Below are positions 42,664-51,745 of a stretch of 64,000 nt of DNA, piece after piece. The DNA comes from Shinella zoogloeoides (lineage in GTDB: Bacteria; Pseudomonadota; Alphaproteobacteria; Rhizobiales; Rhizobiaceae): the NCBI RefSeq assembly GCF_022682305.1, contig NZ_CP093529.1, positions 248,001-312,000 of the forward strand, read 5' to 3'. How positions within the stretch are numbered: position 1 is the first letter of the stretch; the number at the start of each line of letters is the position of its first letter. The notes below the pieces were generated by a model. The model worked only from the letters and a program-made list of their open reading frames with translations, searched no databases and was not told the origin of the DNA. The position numbers and the translations under genes are program-made.

Positions 42664-43779
42664 ATGAGACGCATTCTGATCATCGGCACGGCGCTTGGCC
42701 TGCTCATGGGCACGGCGGCGCGCGCGGAGGACCTGACCTTCGCCGTGGCCGGCCCGCTGACGGGGCCGCTCGCCACGATCGGCGACCAGTTCAAGCAGGG
42801 CGCGCAGGCTGCCGCCGACGCCATCAACGCCAAGGGCGGCGTGATGGGCCGCCAGATCAAGCTGCAGTTCGAAGACGACCAGTGCGATCCGAAGCAGGCT
42901 GTGTCGGTCGCCAACCGCATCGCCGCCGCCGGCATCAAGTTCGTCGATGGCCATGCCTGCTCCGGCTCGAGCATCCCGGCCTCGGCGGTCTATGCCGAAA
43001 ACGGCACGCTGATGATGAGCCCCGCCTCCTCGAACCCGGTCATGACGGACGATGCGGCCGCCAAGGGCTGGACGAACATCATGCGCCTCTATACCCGCGA
43101 CGATGCGCAGGGCGCCTTCATCGGCCCATGGATCGCCAAGGAATATGCCGGCAAGAACGTCGCCGTCCTGCACGACAAGACGGCCTACGGCCAGGGCGTC
43201 GCCGACGCGGTGCGCTCCACGATGAATGCCAGCGGCCTCAAGGAAGTCCTCGCCGAAGGCATCAACGCCGGCGAGAAGGACTACAACGCGCTCGTGACGA
43301 AGCTGAAGGACGCCAAGGTCGACGTCGTCTATTTCGGCGGCTATCACCCGGAAGCCGGCCTCATGCTGCGCCAGGCGGCCGAACAGGGCTACAAGTTCCA
43401 GCTCATCATGCCCGATTCCATCGCCTCGCCGGAATTCTGGCAGGTCGCCGGCCCGGCCGGCGAAGGCACGCTGTTCGTCTTCCCCTCCGACCCGCAGGCA
43501 AAGCCCGAGGCGAAGGAAGCGGTCGAGAAGATTTCCGCCGGCGGCTTCAAGCCGGAAGGCTTCACGCTCTTCTCCTATGCCGTGATCCAGGCCTTCGCCC
43601 AGGGCGTCGAGCGAGCCGGCTCGGACGATCCGACCGAAGTCGCCAAGGCGCTGAAGAACGGCCAGCCCATCGACACCGTCGTCGGCACGGTCACCTTCGA
43701 CGAGAAGGGCGATCTGAAGAACGCCAGCTACGACATCAACCGCTGGAGCAATGGCACCTACGCTCCGATCGCCAAGTAA
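42664..43779 (+). CDS. Branched-chain amino acid-type ABC binding protein, orphan
   Basis: A 371-residue LivJ/LivK-like periplasmic binding protein. The signal peptide is MRRILIIGTALGLLMGTAAR with cleavage after ARA. The mature domain starts EDLTFAVAGPLTGPLATIGD, and MMSPASSNPVMT and VAVLHDKTAYGQGVADAV are family landmarks. GGGAGTTGAGG precedes the ATG. No liv permease or ATPase gene follows; instead there is a terminator. It may share the sox transcript and supply a methylated amino acid, but this is inference. Confidence 0.9.
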   Translation: MRRILIIGTALGLLMGTAARAEDLTFAVAGPLTGPLATIGDQFKQGAQAAADAINAKGGVMGRQIKLQFEDDQCDPKQAVSVANRIAAAGIKFVDGHACSGSSIPASAVYAENGTLMMSPASSNPVMTDDAAAKGWTNIMRLYTRDDAQGAFIGPWIAKEYAGKNVAVLHDKTAYGQGVADAVRSTMNASGLKEVLAEGINAGEKDYNALVTKLKDAKVDVVYFGGYHPEAGLMLRQAAEQGYKFQLIMPDSIASPEFWQVAGPAGEGTLFVFPSDPQAKPEAKEAVEKISAGGFKPEGFTLFSYAVIQAFAQGVERAGSDDPTEVAKALKNGQPIDTVVGTVTFDEKGDLKNASYDINRWSNGTYAPIAK

Positions 43780-43803
43780 GAGCGCAAGGCAACGCGACTA
43801 TGG

Positions 43804-43832
43804 AAGGCCCGGCTGGTTGCCGGGCCTTCTTC
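43804..43832 (+). terminator. Hairpin terminator after the LivJ-like gene
   Basis: AAGGCCCGG (43804-43812) and CCGGGCCTT (43820-43828) form a perfect 9-bp stem with a 7-base loop, followed by CTTC. It ends the plus-strand sox/LivJ-type transcript 25 bp after the stop codon. The U-tract is weak. Confidence 0.75.
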
Positions 43833-44006
43833 ATGCAGACGTGCCAGCGCGATCGCGGCCCTTCCGTAATGTCCGTTGGCCAAGCGCCGGAAAGGTCAAT
43901 AAATCCTGAACGCCGCCCATCGGAATTGTCTTCCGCACGCCGCGCTTTCCTTAAGTATTTCTGGATATAAGAGGTGAAGTCGTCCATCGTTGAGGAACCT
44001 TGCAAC

Positions 44007-45995
44007 GTGTCGTCGCGGATCGACGCCGGAAGGCGGGCAGGGCTGAACATTTATCTGCTGGCGTTGGCGCTCGCCTGCCTCGTTCCGGTGGTCGCGGTCT
44101 CCGGCTTTGCAGCCTGGCGCACCGGCGCGGCATACAAGAGCACCGCCGCCACGCGCCTCAGCGATACCGCCCTGACGCTGGCGAGCGCCATGGAGGCCGA
44201 CATCGAGGGTCGATACACGGCCCTCAGCACCTTTGCCGCGCTCTGGCCGCTGACGACGCAGACGGGCGAACTCGTCCTGCGATCGAGCCGCTTCGAGGGC
44301 ATCGGTCTCGACGGCGAGGTCGAGATCGTCGAATGGGACCACGGCATGCCGAGAGGCGTGCACAGGGCGCCGGTGCTCGACGTGGCGATGCAGGCGATCA
44401 GCCGGGACATGCCGGCCATATCCAACCTCGTGCCCGGACGCACCGCCGCCGACCACCGGATTTTCCTTGCGCTGCCCGAAGGCGACGGCCGGCAGCGCGC
44501 GGTGGTGCTGGCAATCTCCCCCACCCAGTTGATCCGTACCCTTCAGCAGCGAAACGAGGCGCTCGGCAGCATCCTCGTCGCCGTGACGGATGGAAACGGG
44601 CGGATCGTCGCGCGCTCTCACGATCCCGAGCGCGCTATCGGCAAGCGGGCGCCCGATTGGGAGAAGCTGGAAGCGCTGGGCACCGATAGCGGCTGGTTCG
44701 AAGCCAGGACGACCGAAGGGCAAAGCATCATCCTTGCCTTCGAGAAGCTCCAGAGCACACCCGGCTGGACGCTGGTCGTCGGGGAACCCCTCGATGTTTT
44801 CAATGCCCGCTGGCAGGATCCGCTGCTCGGCCTGATCCTGGGCGCGCTCTTTGCGGTCGCTCTTGCAACCGTCGCGGCCATATTGATCGGCCGGCTCATC
44901 CTGCGCCCCGTGCGCGCGCTGGCGGCGCACAGTATGGCGATAGCGGAAGGGCAGCAGCCCGTCGGCCTCTCCGCCATCCCGTCTTCGTCCGTCCGTGAGT
45001 TCGAAACCCTGCGCCTGAGCGTCGAGGCCGCCGAACGAACCATGCGGGAAGAGGATCGCCTTATCCGCACCGTGGCGCAGGCCGGCGCGCTCATGCTGTG
45101 GCGCTGGACGGAGAGCGACGGCCTCATCTGGGTCGAGGGCTGGGAGAAGCTGACCGGCATGCCGGACGGCGAAGCCCTCAAGGGCGGCTGGCTGGACCGC
45201 GTGCACGCCGACGATCGCCAGCGGGTACTCGATGTGGCGGGCAGGCAGGTGGAGAAGCGGGCGCTGGTCGACGTCGAATTCCGGGTGTTCGTGGATGGCG
45301 GCCGCTGGCTGTGGGTGCGCGGCAGGGGTGGTCCGGTCTTCGACGACAGCGGCAAGGTGCTTCAATGGGCGGGCGTTCTGGAGGATATCGATGCGAGAAA
45401 GCAGGCGGAGGCGCAGATCGCCCATATGGCGCACCATGACGCCCTGACCGGTCTCGGCAACCGAATCCTGCTGCGCTCCCGTCTGGAACAGGCGATCGCG
45501 GAGGCTGCCTCCGGACAGGTCAGCGCTATCCTCAGCATGGACCTCGACCGGTTCAAGCAGGTCAACGACACATTGGGGCACCCCGTCGGCGACGCGCTGC
45601 TGTGCGCCGTTGCCGGGCGGCTGCGGGCCACGACCCGGGAGAGCGATCTCGTCGCGCGCATCGGCGGCGATGAGTTCGCCATTATCCAGACCGGCGCCCC
45701 GCAGCCGGAATCGGCGGCGGCGCTCGCGCACCGGCTGGTCGAGGCGGTCGGTGCGCCCTACGAAATCGACGGCCACGTCGTCGAGATCGGCACCAGCATC
45801 GGCATCACCTTCATCGCTACGGCGGATATCGATGCGGACGAATATCTCAGCCGGGCGGACAAGGCCCTCTACTATGCCAAGCAGGACGGCCGCGGCCGGG
45901 CGACCCTCTACGAGGAGGGGCACATGACGGACGAAATCAACCGCCTGCTCGCGAAGTTCGACAAGCTGAAGCGGCGCCACCAGGACGCCGCCTGA
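44007..45995 (+). CDS. Membrane sensor PAS-GGDEF diguanylate cyclase
   Basis: A 662-residue inner-membrane signalling protein. Helix 1 (LNIYLLALALACLVPVVAV) is near residues 13-35; a periplasmic Cache-like domain follows; helix 2 (LLGLILGALFAVALATVAAI) is near residues 273-295. Then come a HAMP-like linker, a PAS domain (about 370-480) and a GGDEF domain with LVARIGGDEFAII. The inhibitory site RESD five residues before GGDEF is intact, so product inhibition by c-di-GMP is likely. The GTG at 44007 with AGGAA upstream is preferred; GTG at 43974 is possible. Confidence 0.88.
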   Translation: MSSRIDAGRRAGLNIYLLALALACLVPVVAVSGFAAWRTGAAYKSTAATRLSDTALTLASAMEADIEGRYTALSTFAALWPLTTQTGELVLRSSRFEGIGLDGEVEIVEWDHGMPRGVHRAPVLDVAMQAISRDMPAISNLVPGRTAADHRIFLALPEGDGRQRAVVLAISPTQLIRTLQQRNEALGSILVAVTDGNGRIVARSHDPERAIGKRAPDWEKLEALGTDSGWFEARTTEGQSIILAFEKLQSTPGWTLVVGEPLDVFNARWQDPLLGLILGALFAVALATVAAILIGRLILRPVRALAAHSMAIAEGQQPVGLSAIPSSSVREFETLRLSVEAAERTMREEDRLIRTVAQAGALMLWRWTESDGLIWVEGWEKLTGMPDGEALKGGWLDRVHADDRQRVLDVAGRQVEKRALVDVEFRVFVDGGRWLWVRGRGGPVFDDSGKVLQWAGVLEDIDARKQAEAQIAHMAHHDALTGLGNRILLRSRLEQAIAEAASGQVSAILSMDLDRFKQVNDTLGHPVGDALLCAVAGRLRATTRESDLVARIGGDEFAIIQTGAPQPESAAALAHRLVEAVGAPYEIDGHVVEIGTSIGITFIATADIDADEYLSRADKALYYAKQDGRGRATLYEEGHMTDEINRLLAKFDKLKRRHQDAA

Positions 45996-46013
45996 GAGGT
46001 CCGGTACGCCACG

Positions 46014-47000
46014 CTATTCGGACGAGGACGCGATGGTCGCGCCGAGGCTGCGGTGGGGCTGGACCTCGATACTGATCTGGTCGCGCCCGCGCATCTTGGC
46101 GGCGTAGAGCGCAAGGTCCGCCCGGCGGTAGACGTCGCCGGGGTCGTCGCTCCGCGCGATCCAGGCGAGGCCGGCGGAGAAGGTGTAGCGGAAGCTCGCC
46201 TGCTCGGAAACGGGCCGGGAATGGCGTACGGCCACCAGCATGCGCTGCACGATGGTCTCCGCATCCGCCATCGTCGTGGCCGGCAGGATGAGCATGAATT
46301 CCTCGCCGCCAACGCGGCCGAGTATGTCCGTCTTGCGTACATGGCGCTGGATGGTGATGGCGAAGTCCTTCAGCACTGCATCCCCGACGCCATGGCCGAA
46401 GCGATCGTTGATGTATTTGAAATTGTCGATATCGAGGACCGCAAGGCAGCCGACATCCCCATCGGCCTCGCCGGGGGAGCCGACGAGTTCGCCGAGCTTG
46501 CCCATCACGTAGCGGCGGCTGGGAAGTCCGGTCAGTTCGTCGGTCTGGGAGGCCTTGATTGCGAAGTCGCGATCCTGCCGCAGCGCGCGCTCGTCCGCCC
46601 GGATGGAGCTTATGTCGCTGGCGACGCAGAGCATCCAGCCGTCCGGCTGCATCGTCTCGGTCATCCAGAGCCAGCGGCCGTCGTGCAGGTCGGTCTCGAA
46701 GGCGCGGAAGCCGTTCTTGCCGCGGCGCGCCTGCGTCGAGCGCAGCCAGGACTCGAAATCCGCCGCCGCGATGACCGTGCCCTGGCGGGCGTGATAGTTG
46801 CGGCGCATGAGGTCGGACCAGAGTAGGTCCTCCCCGTCCGATACGAACCAGGCGGCGCGAAAGGCCCGGTTGGCAAACCGCAGGCGATCTTCCGGGTCGA
46901 AGACCGCCACGAAGTTACCGGCATGTTCCATCAGCCGCGCCAGTTGCAGCGTCATTTCGGTAGCAGCCAAGACATCATGTCCCCAGGGTGATTCCTGCAT
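46014..47000 (-). CDS. PAS-GGEEF diguanylate cyclase
   Basis: A 328-residue cytosolic diguanylate cyclase. A PAS domain spans about residues 20-135 (NFVAVFDPEDRLRFANRAFR), then a linker and a GGDEF domain with the accepted variant LGRVGGEEFMLIL. The inhibitory site RKTD is intact. It converges on the membrane-bound cyclase with an 18-bp gap. The MQESPWGHDVL start at 47000 is tentative. No phosphodiesterase (EAL) domain is present. Confidence 0.88.
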   Translation of the reverse strand: MQESPWGHDVLAATEMTLQLARLMEHAGNFVAVFDPEDRLRFANRAFRAAWFVSDGEDLLWSDLMRRNYHARQGTVIAAADFESWLRSTQARRGKNGFRAFETDLHDGRWLWMTETMQPDGWMLCVASDISSIRADERALRQDRDFAIKASQTDELTGLPSRRYVMGKLGELVGSPGEADGDVGCLAVLDIDNFKYINDRFGHGVGDAVLKDFAITIQRHVRKTDILGRVGGEEFMLILPATTMADAETIVQRMLVAVRHSRPVSEQASFRYTFSAGLAWIARSDDPGDVYRRADLALYAAKMRGRDQISIEVQPHRSLGATIASSSE

Positions 47001-47104
47001 GAAATCTAGGTGTGTTCGCTGAACAAAACGTTAGAGCGGTTTTCCTCGCCGGACGGGTCTTGTCCGGGAACGGCACATTTTCGGATGTTCGGGGAGGCCT
47101 CGTC

Positions 47105-48016
47105 TCAGCGCTCGAAGGGTTCTCCCAGCGAGGCGACGCCGTTGAGCTTCAGGAGGCGGCGGTCGGCGGAGATAATGCCGAGCACGAGGATCGTCACGAG
47201 GTAGGGCAGACTGGAAAGAAGCTGCGAGGGCAGGTTCAGGCCGGCGGCCTGCGCGGCGAGGCTCATCAGCGACACCGCGCCGAAGAGGCAGGCGCCGAGG
47301 AAGACGCGGCCGGTGAGCCAGGTGCCGAAGACGACGAGCGCGATGGCGATCCAGCCTCGGCCTGCGATCATGCCGTCGGCCCACATCGGGGTGTAGACCG
47401 AGGCGGCATAGGCGCCGGCGAAGCCCGCCATCATGCCGCCGAAGGCGACGGCGGCGACGCGCACGGCGATTACCGGATAGCCGACCGCATGCGCGGCCTT
47501 CGGGTTCTCGCCGACGGCGCGGATGACGAGGCCGGTGCGGGTGAAGGCGAAGGTGGCCCAGACGGCGAGTGTGGCCAGCAGCGACAGCCATACCACGATA
47601 TCCTGCACGAAGAGGCCGCCGATGACCGGCAGGTCGGCGAGGCCTGGAATGGCGATCTTCCCGATGCCCTTGATCGTCAGGCTCTCGTAGCTCTTGCCGA
47701 AGAGGGCCGCGAGGCCCTGGCCGAGAATGCCGATGGCAAGGCCCGTCGCCACCTGGTTGGCGCGGAAGCCGAGTGTGATGAAGGCGAAGACCAGTGCGAG
47801 CAGCGCGCTGCTGACTCCGGCCGCGACGAAGCCGAGGACATGACCGCCACCGTGGTAGACGATGACGAAGGCGACGACCGCGCCGAGCGCCATCAGCCCC
47901 TCGACGCCGAGATTGAGCACGCCGGCGCGCTCCACGACCAGTTCGCCGAGCGCGGCGAGCAGGAAGGGCGTGGCGGCCGCCAGCATGCCGGCCAGGATGA
48001 ATTCGACGGCGCTCAT
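47105..48016 (-). CDS. ABC transporter permease, BMP/nucleoside type (second subunit)
   Basis: A 303-residue permease of the RbsC/YufQ-like group used with BMP-family binding proteins. It begins MSAVEFILAGMLAAATPFLL and has about ten hydrophobic segments; NLGVEGLMALGAV is the conserved loop. The start at 48016 overlaps the stop of the first permease by 4 bp; a long in-frame extension is rejected. It is the last gene of the eight-gene minus-strand operon. Confidence 0.92.
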   Translation of the reverse strand: MSAVEFILAGMLAAATPFLLAALGELVVERAGVLNLGVEGLMALGAVVAFVIVYHGGGHVLGFVAAGVSSALLALVFAFITLGFRANQVATGLAIGILGQGLAALFGKSYESLTIKGIGKIAIPGLADLPVIGGLFVQDIVVWLSLLATLAVWATFAFTRTGLVIRAVGENPKAAHAVGYPVIAVRVAAVAFGGMMAGFAGAYAASVYTPMWADGMIAGRGWIAIALVVFGTWLTGRVFLGACLFGAVSLMSLAAQAAGLNLPSQLLSSLPYLVTILVLGIISADRRLLKLNGVASLGEPFER

Positions 48017-49104
48017 GGGGTGCTCCGCGCCGCGGCGTGCGGCCATTCGAGGCGATAGCGCACGAAGGCCACGGCCACCAGATAGGCGAGCAGCAGGCTG
48101 CCCTGGAAGACGCGGACGGCGGCGATCGGCAGGTTGGCCGAGACCATTGCATTGTCGCCGCCGATATAGATCGCCGCCATCACCAGCGAGGAGACGATGA
48201 TGCCGATGGGATGCAGGCCGCCGAGATAGGCGACGATGATCGCCGCGTAGCCGTAGCCGGTGGAGATGGAGCGCTGGAGCTGGCCGAGGGGACCTGCGAC
48301 CTCTGCCGCGCCCGCAAGGCCCGCCGCAAAGCCGCCGATCAGCAGCGACAGCCAGATCGCCCCGCCTTCGCTGAAGCCGGCATAGCCGGCCGCGCGCGGC
48401 GCAAGCCCACCCACCTGCAGCTTGTAGCCCATGAAGCTCTTCTGCATGAAGACCCAGGCGGCAAGCGCCAGGGCGAGCGCGATGAGCAGCGAGACGTTGA
48501 CCCGCGTGCCGGGGAAGAGCGTCGGCACGATGGCGTCGTACTGGAACATCACCGACTGCGGGAAGTTGAAGCCGGCGGGGTCCTTCCATGGGCCGAGCAG
48601 CAGGTAGTAGAGAAGCTGTGCGGCAACGAGGCTGAGCATCAGCGAGACCAGGATCTCGTTGGCGTTGAGCCGGACGCGCCAGAAGGCGGTGATCGAGGCC
48701 CAGAGCGCGCCGCCGAGCGCGCCGAGCAGCAGCATGGAAGGCCAGATCCAGCCGCCCGTCGCCTGCGGGAACCAGACCGGAATGGCGGAGGCGAAGATCG
48801 CGCCGAGGATGAACTGGCCTTCGGCACCGATATTGAACACCTTGGCGCGGAAACCGATGGCGAGGCCCTGCGCGATGAGCAGCAGCGGCCCGGTCTTCAG
48901 CAGCACTTCCGAGAACGAGGACCAGGAAAGGAAAGGCTCCAGCAGCATGGCGTGGACGACGGCGACAGGATCGCGGCCCATCAGCATGTAGAGACCGAGA
49001 TTGAGCGCTATGGCGACGGCGAGCGCCAGCGGCGGCGCGAGCAGCGTCGCCTTCAGCGAGGCGCGCTGGCGGCGCACGAGGGTGGGCAGGAAGCGCGGGC
49101 TCAT
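48013..49104 (-). CDS. ABC transporter permease, BMP/nucleoside type (first subunit)
   Basis: A 363-residue permease of the YufP type, with a first helix near residues 20-45 and conserved LLIAQGLAIGFRAKVFNIGA and EGQFILGAIFAS motifs. It partners the downstream permease. It overlaps the ATPase gene and the next permease by 4 bp each, showing coupled translation. Confidence 0.92.
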   Translation of the reverse strand: MSPRFLPTLVRRQRASLKATLLAPPLALAVAIALNLGLYMLMGRDPVAVVHAMLLEPFLSWSSFSEVLLKTGPLLLIAQGLAIGFRAKVFNIGAEGQFILGAIFASAIPVWFPQATGGWIWPSMLLLGALGGALWASITAFWRVRLNANEILVSLMLSLVAAQLLYYLLLGPWKDPAGFNFPQSVMFQYDAIVPTLFPGTRVNVSLLIALALALAAWVFMQKSFMGYKLQVGGLAPRAAGYAGFSEGGAIWLSLLIGGFAAGLAGAAEVAGPLGQLQRSISTGYGYAAIIVAYLGGLHPIGIIVSSLVMAAIYIGGDNAMVSANLPIAAVRVFQGSLLLAYLVAVAFVRYRLEWPHAAARSTP

Positions 49105-50618
49105 GCTGTCGCCTTTTCCGGCCTTGCGCCGATCATGTAGCGGCCGATTTCCTCCACCCTGGTGTCGCGCTTCACGAGCGGCGGGCTGAGGCGGCCGTGA
49201 TAGAGGACCTGGATGGTATCGGCGACTTCGAACAGTTCTTCCAGCTCCTCGGAAATGACGAGGATCGCCATGCCGGCATTGCGCAGCGCCACCAGCCGGC
49301 GGCGGATGGCCGAGGCTGCGCCGATATCGACGCCCCAGGTCGGCTGCGCGACGAAGAGTAGCTTGGGCGCCAGCATGATCTCGCGGCCGACGATGAATTT
49401 CTGCAGGTTGCCGCCGGAGAGCGCACCGGCCTCGGCCTCAGGGCCGGGCGTGCGCACGTCGTAGTCGCGGATGCAGGCATTGGCGAAGGCCGTCGCCTGC
49501 GCCCTGTCCACGAGGCCGTGCTTCAGGAGCTTCAGCGGATGGGCGGTGAGAAGGCCGTTCAGCACCAGCGACATTTCGGGCACGGCGCCGCGGCCGAGCC
49601 GGTCCTCGGGCACAAAGGCGAAGCCGCGCTCGCGGCGGGCGGCCGGACCGAACGCGCCGACATCCTCGCCCATCATGCGGACGCGGCCGGCCTCGGCCCG
49701 CGCCAGCCGGGTTTCGCCGGAAATCAGCGCGGCAAGCTCGCTCTGCCCGTTACCGGAGACGCCGGCAATGCCGACAATCTCGCCCGCGCGCACCGTGAGG
49801 TTGATATCGGAAAGGGTGACGGCGAAAGGATCGTCCGGCGTGTGACTGAGGCCGTCGATCTCGAGCTGCTTCGCCCCGCCGGCCATCGGCTCGGCAGGCA
49901 TCGGCTCGGGCATGTCGCGGCCGATCATCATGCGGGCGAGGTCGTGGGCGTCGTGTTCGCGCGGGTCGATATTGCCGGTGACGCGGCCGGCGCGCAGGAT
50001 CGTCGCCCGGTCGCAGATCGCCCGGATCTCCTCCAGCTTGTGCGAGATGAAGAGGATGGAGACGCCGCCGTCGCGCAGGCGCCGGAGCGTATCGAAAAGC
50101 TTGTCGACGAGCTGCGGCGGCAGAACCGAGGTCGGCTCGTCGAGGATCAGCAGTTTCGGATCGGTCATGAGGCAGCGGATGATCTCCACCCGCTGCCGCT
50201 CGCCGACCGACAAGGCATGGACATGGGCGAGCGGATCGACCTCAAGCCCGAAATCCTGGCCGAGTGCACGGATGCGCTCGACGAGGTCGGCCTTGCGGCC
50301 CGGCATGACGAGCTGGATGTTCTCCACCACCGTCAGGGTCTCGAACAGCGAGAAGTGCTGGAAGACCATGCCGATGCCGCGCCGCCGGGCCTCGGCGGGC
50401 GAGGCGAGGGCGAGCGTGTCGCCCTGCCAGAGGACGGTGCCTTCGTCCGGTTGCTCGACGCCGTAGATCAGCTTCATCAGCGTCGACTTGCCCGCCCCGT
50501 TCTCTCCGAGGATCGCATGGATCGACCGGTCGGCCACGTCCAGGTCGATCTCCTGGTTGGCCTTGATCGGCCCGTAGCTCTTCGAAATGCCGCGAAGCGA
50601 CAGGAGGGACTGCAACAT
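49101..50618 (-). CDS. ABC transporter ATP-binding protein, double-domain, BMP/nucleoside type
   Basis: A 505-residue fused ATPase. The first half has Walker A GENGAGKST, signature LSVGERQRVEI and Walker B LLILDEPTSVLPP. The second half has the usual altered Walker A GVSGNGQSEL and signature LSGGNLQKFIVGRE with VAQPTWGVDIGA. This arrangement is standard for sugar and nucleoside importers of the CUT2/BMP group. It starts 6 bp after the binding-protein gene. Confidence 0.93.
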   Translation of the reverse strand: MLQSLLSLRGISKSYGPIKANQEIDLDVADRSIHAILGENGAGKSTLMKLIYGVEQPDEGTVLWQGDTLALASPAEARRRGIGMVFQHFSLFETLTVVENIQLVMPGRKADLVERIRALGQDFGLEVDPLAHVHALSVGERQRVEIIRCLMTDPKLLILDEPTSVLPPQLVDKLFDTLRRLRDGGVSILFISHKLEEIRAICDRATILRAGRVTGNIDPREHDAHDLARMMIGRDMPEPMPAEPMAGGAKQLEIDGLSHTPDDPFAVTLSDINLTVRAGEIVGIAGVSGNGQSELAALISGETRLARAEAGRVRMMGEDVGAFGPAARRERGFAFVPEDRLGRGAVPEMSLVLNGLLTAHPLKLLKHGLVDRAQATAFANACIRDYDVRTPGPEAEAGALSGGNLQKFIVGREIMLAPKLLFVAQPTWGVDIGAASAIRRRLVALRNAGMAILVISEELEELFEVADTIQVLYHGRLSPPLVKRDTRVEEIGRYMIGARPEKATA

Positions 50619-50624
50619 GGAGGC

Positions 50625-51722
50625 TTACTGCGGCAGCGGCGTGGTGACGCCCTTGACGTGCCAGTCCATGGCGACGATCTCGGCGTCGGTCATGACGACG
50701 CCGGCCGCCACGCCCTCGCTGCCGTCCGCCTTGGTGAGCGGGCCGGTGAAGGGCGAGAAGCTGCCGTCGGCGATCTTCGCCTCGGTCTCCTTGATCTTGG
50801 CCATCATGTCGGCCGGGACGGCCGGGTTCCAGTCGACGACCTGCACGACCTTGTCGGCAACGCCGAGGAAGGCGTTCGCGCCCTTGAAGGTGCCGGCAAG
50901 ATGCGCATCGACCGAGGCCTTGAAGAAGGGCGACCAGTCGGTGGCGACGCAGCCGAGATAGGTCTTCTCGGCATATTGCTTCATGGAGGAGTTGAGGTTG
51001 AAGGAGAAGACGCCGGCCTCCTCGCAGGCGGCCACGACCGAGGGCGTGTCCTGTGCGTTGGAGAAGATGACGTCGCAGCCCTGTGCGATCAGCGCCTTGG
51101 CGGCTTCCTGCTCCTTGGCCGGGTCGAACCAGGAATTGACCCAGACGACGGAGACCTCGATATTCGGGTTCACGGCCTGCGCGCCCAGCGCGAAGGCGTT
51201 GATGGAGGTGATCAGTTCCGGAATGGCGAAGGCCGAAACGGAACCGAGCTTGCCGCTCTTGGAAAGGGCGGCGGAGGCCATGCCGAGCAGGTAGGTGCCC
51301 TGGAAATACTTCGCGGCGAACGGCGAGAAGTTCGGTGCGACCTGATAGCCCGAAGCGTGCAGCACGGTGACGCTCGGATCGCGGCGGGCGATCTGCAGCG
51401 CGCCGTTCTGGTAGCCGAAGGAGCCGGCGATCAGGAACTTGTTCCCGTCGGCGACGGCCTTGGTCATGATGCGGTCGGCGTCGGGGCCTTCCATGATGTT
51501 TTCCAGCACGGTGACCTTCACCTTGTCGCCATAGGCGGCCTTCACCGGCTCGAGGCTGGCGGAAAGGGCATGGCCCCAGCCCACGTCGCCGATGGGCGAG
51601 GGCACGACGAGCGTGATGCCGAGCGGTTCGTCGGCGGCGAAGGCGAGGCGGCTTCCGAGTGCGCCGGCAAGGCCGGTTGCGGCAGCGGCCTTCATCAGGT
51701 TTCTGCGGGTCAGGTGGGTCAT
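50625..51722 (-). CDS. BMP-family (PnrA-like) ABC binding protein
   Basis: A 365-residue binding protein starting MTHLTRRNLMKAAAATGLAG, with a twin-arginine-like Arg-Arg and signal peptide ending SRLAFA. The mature part has VVPSPIGDVGWGHALSASLE and AGSFGYQNGALQIARRDPSV. Members of the BMP family bind purine nucleosides or related bases. The start at 51722 has AGGGAA upstream. It lies between the deaminase and the ATPase in one operon, and a purine-like ligand is therefore proposed. Confidence 0.9.
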   Translation of the reverse strand: MTHLTRRNLMKAAAATGLAGALGSRLAFAADEPLGITLVVPSPIGDVGWGHALSASLEPVKAAYGDKVKVTVLENIMEGPDADRIMTKAVADGNKFLIAGSFGYQNGALQIARRDPSVTVLHASGYQVAPNFSPFAAKYFQGTYLLGMASAALSKSGKLGSVSAFAIPELITSINAFALGAQAVNPNIEVSVVWVNSWFDPAKEQEAAKALIAQGCDVIFSNAQDTPSVVAACEEAGVFSFNLNSSMKQYAEKTYLGCVATDWSPFFKASVDAHLAGTFKGANAFLGVADKVVQVVDWNPAVPADMMAKIKETEAKIADGSFSPFTGPLTKADGSEGVAAGVVMTDAEIVAMDWHVKGVTTPLPQ

Positions 51723-51745
51723 GATTGTTCCCTTTGTTGATTCTT

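Noticed and set aside
47049..47067. CCGGAC-N7-GTCCGG hairpin after the BMP operon as a terminator
   Set aside because: The 6-bp stem is followed on the minus strand by an A-rich, not U-rich, sequence; I do not call it an intrinsic terminator.
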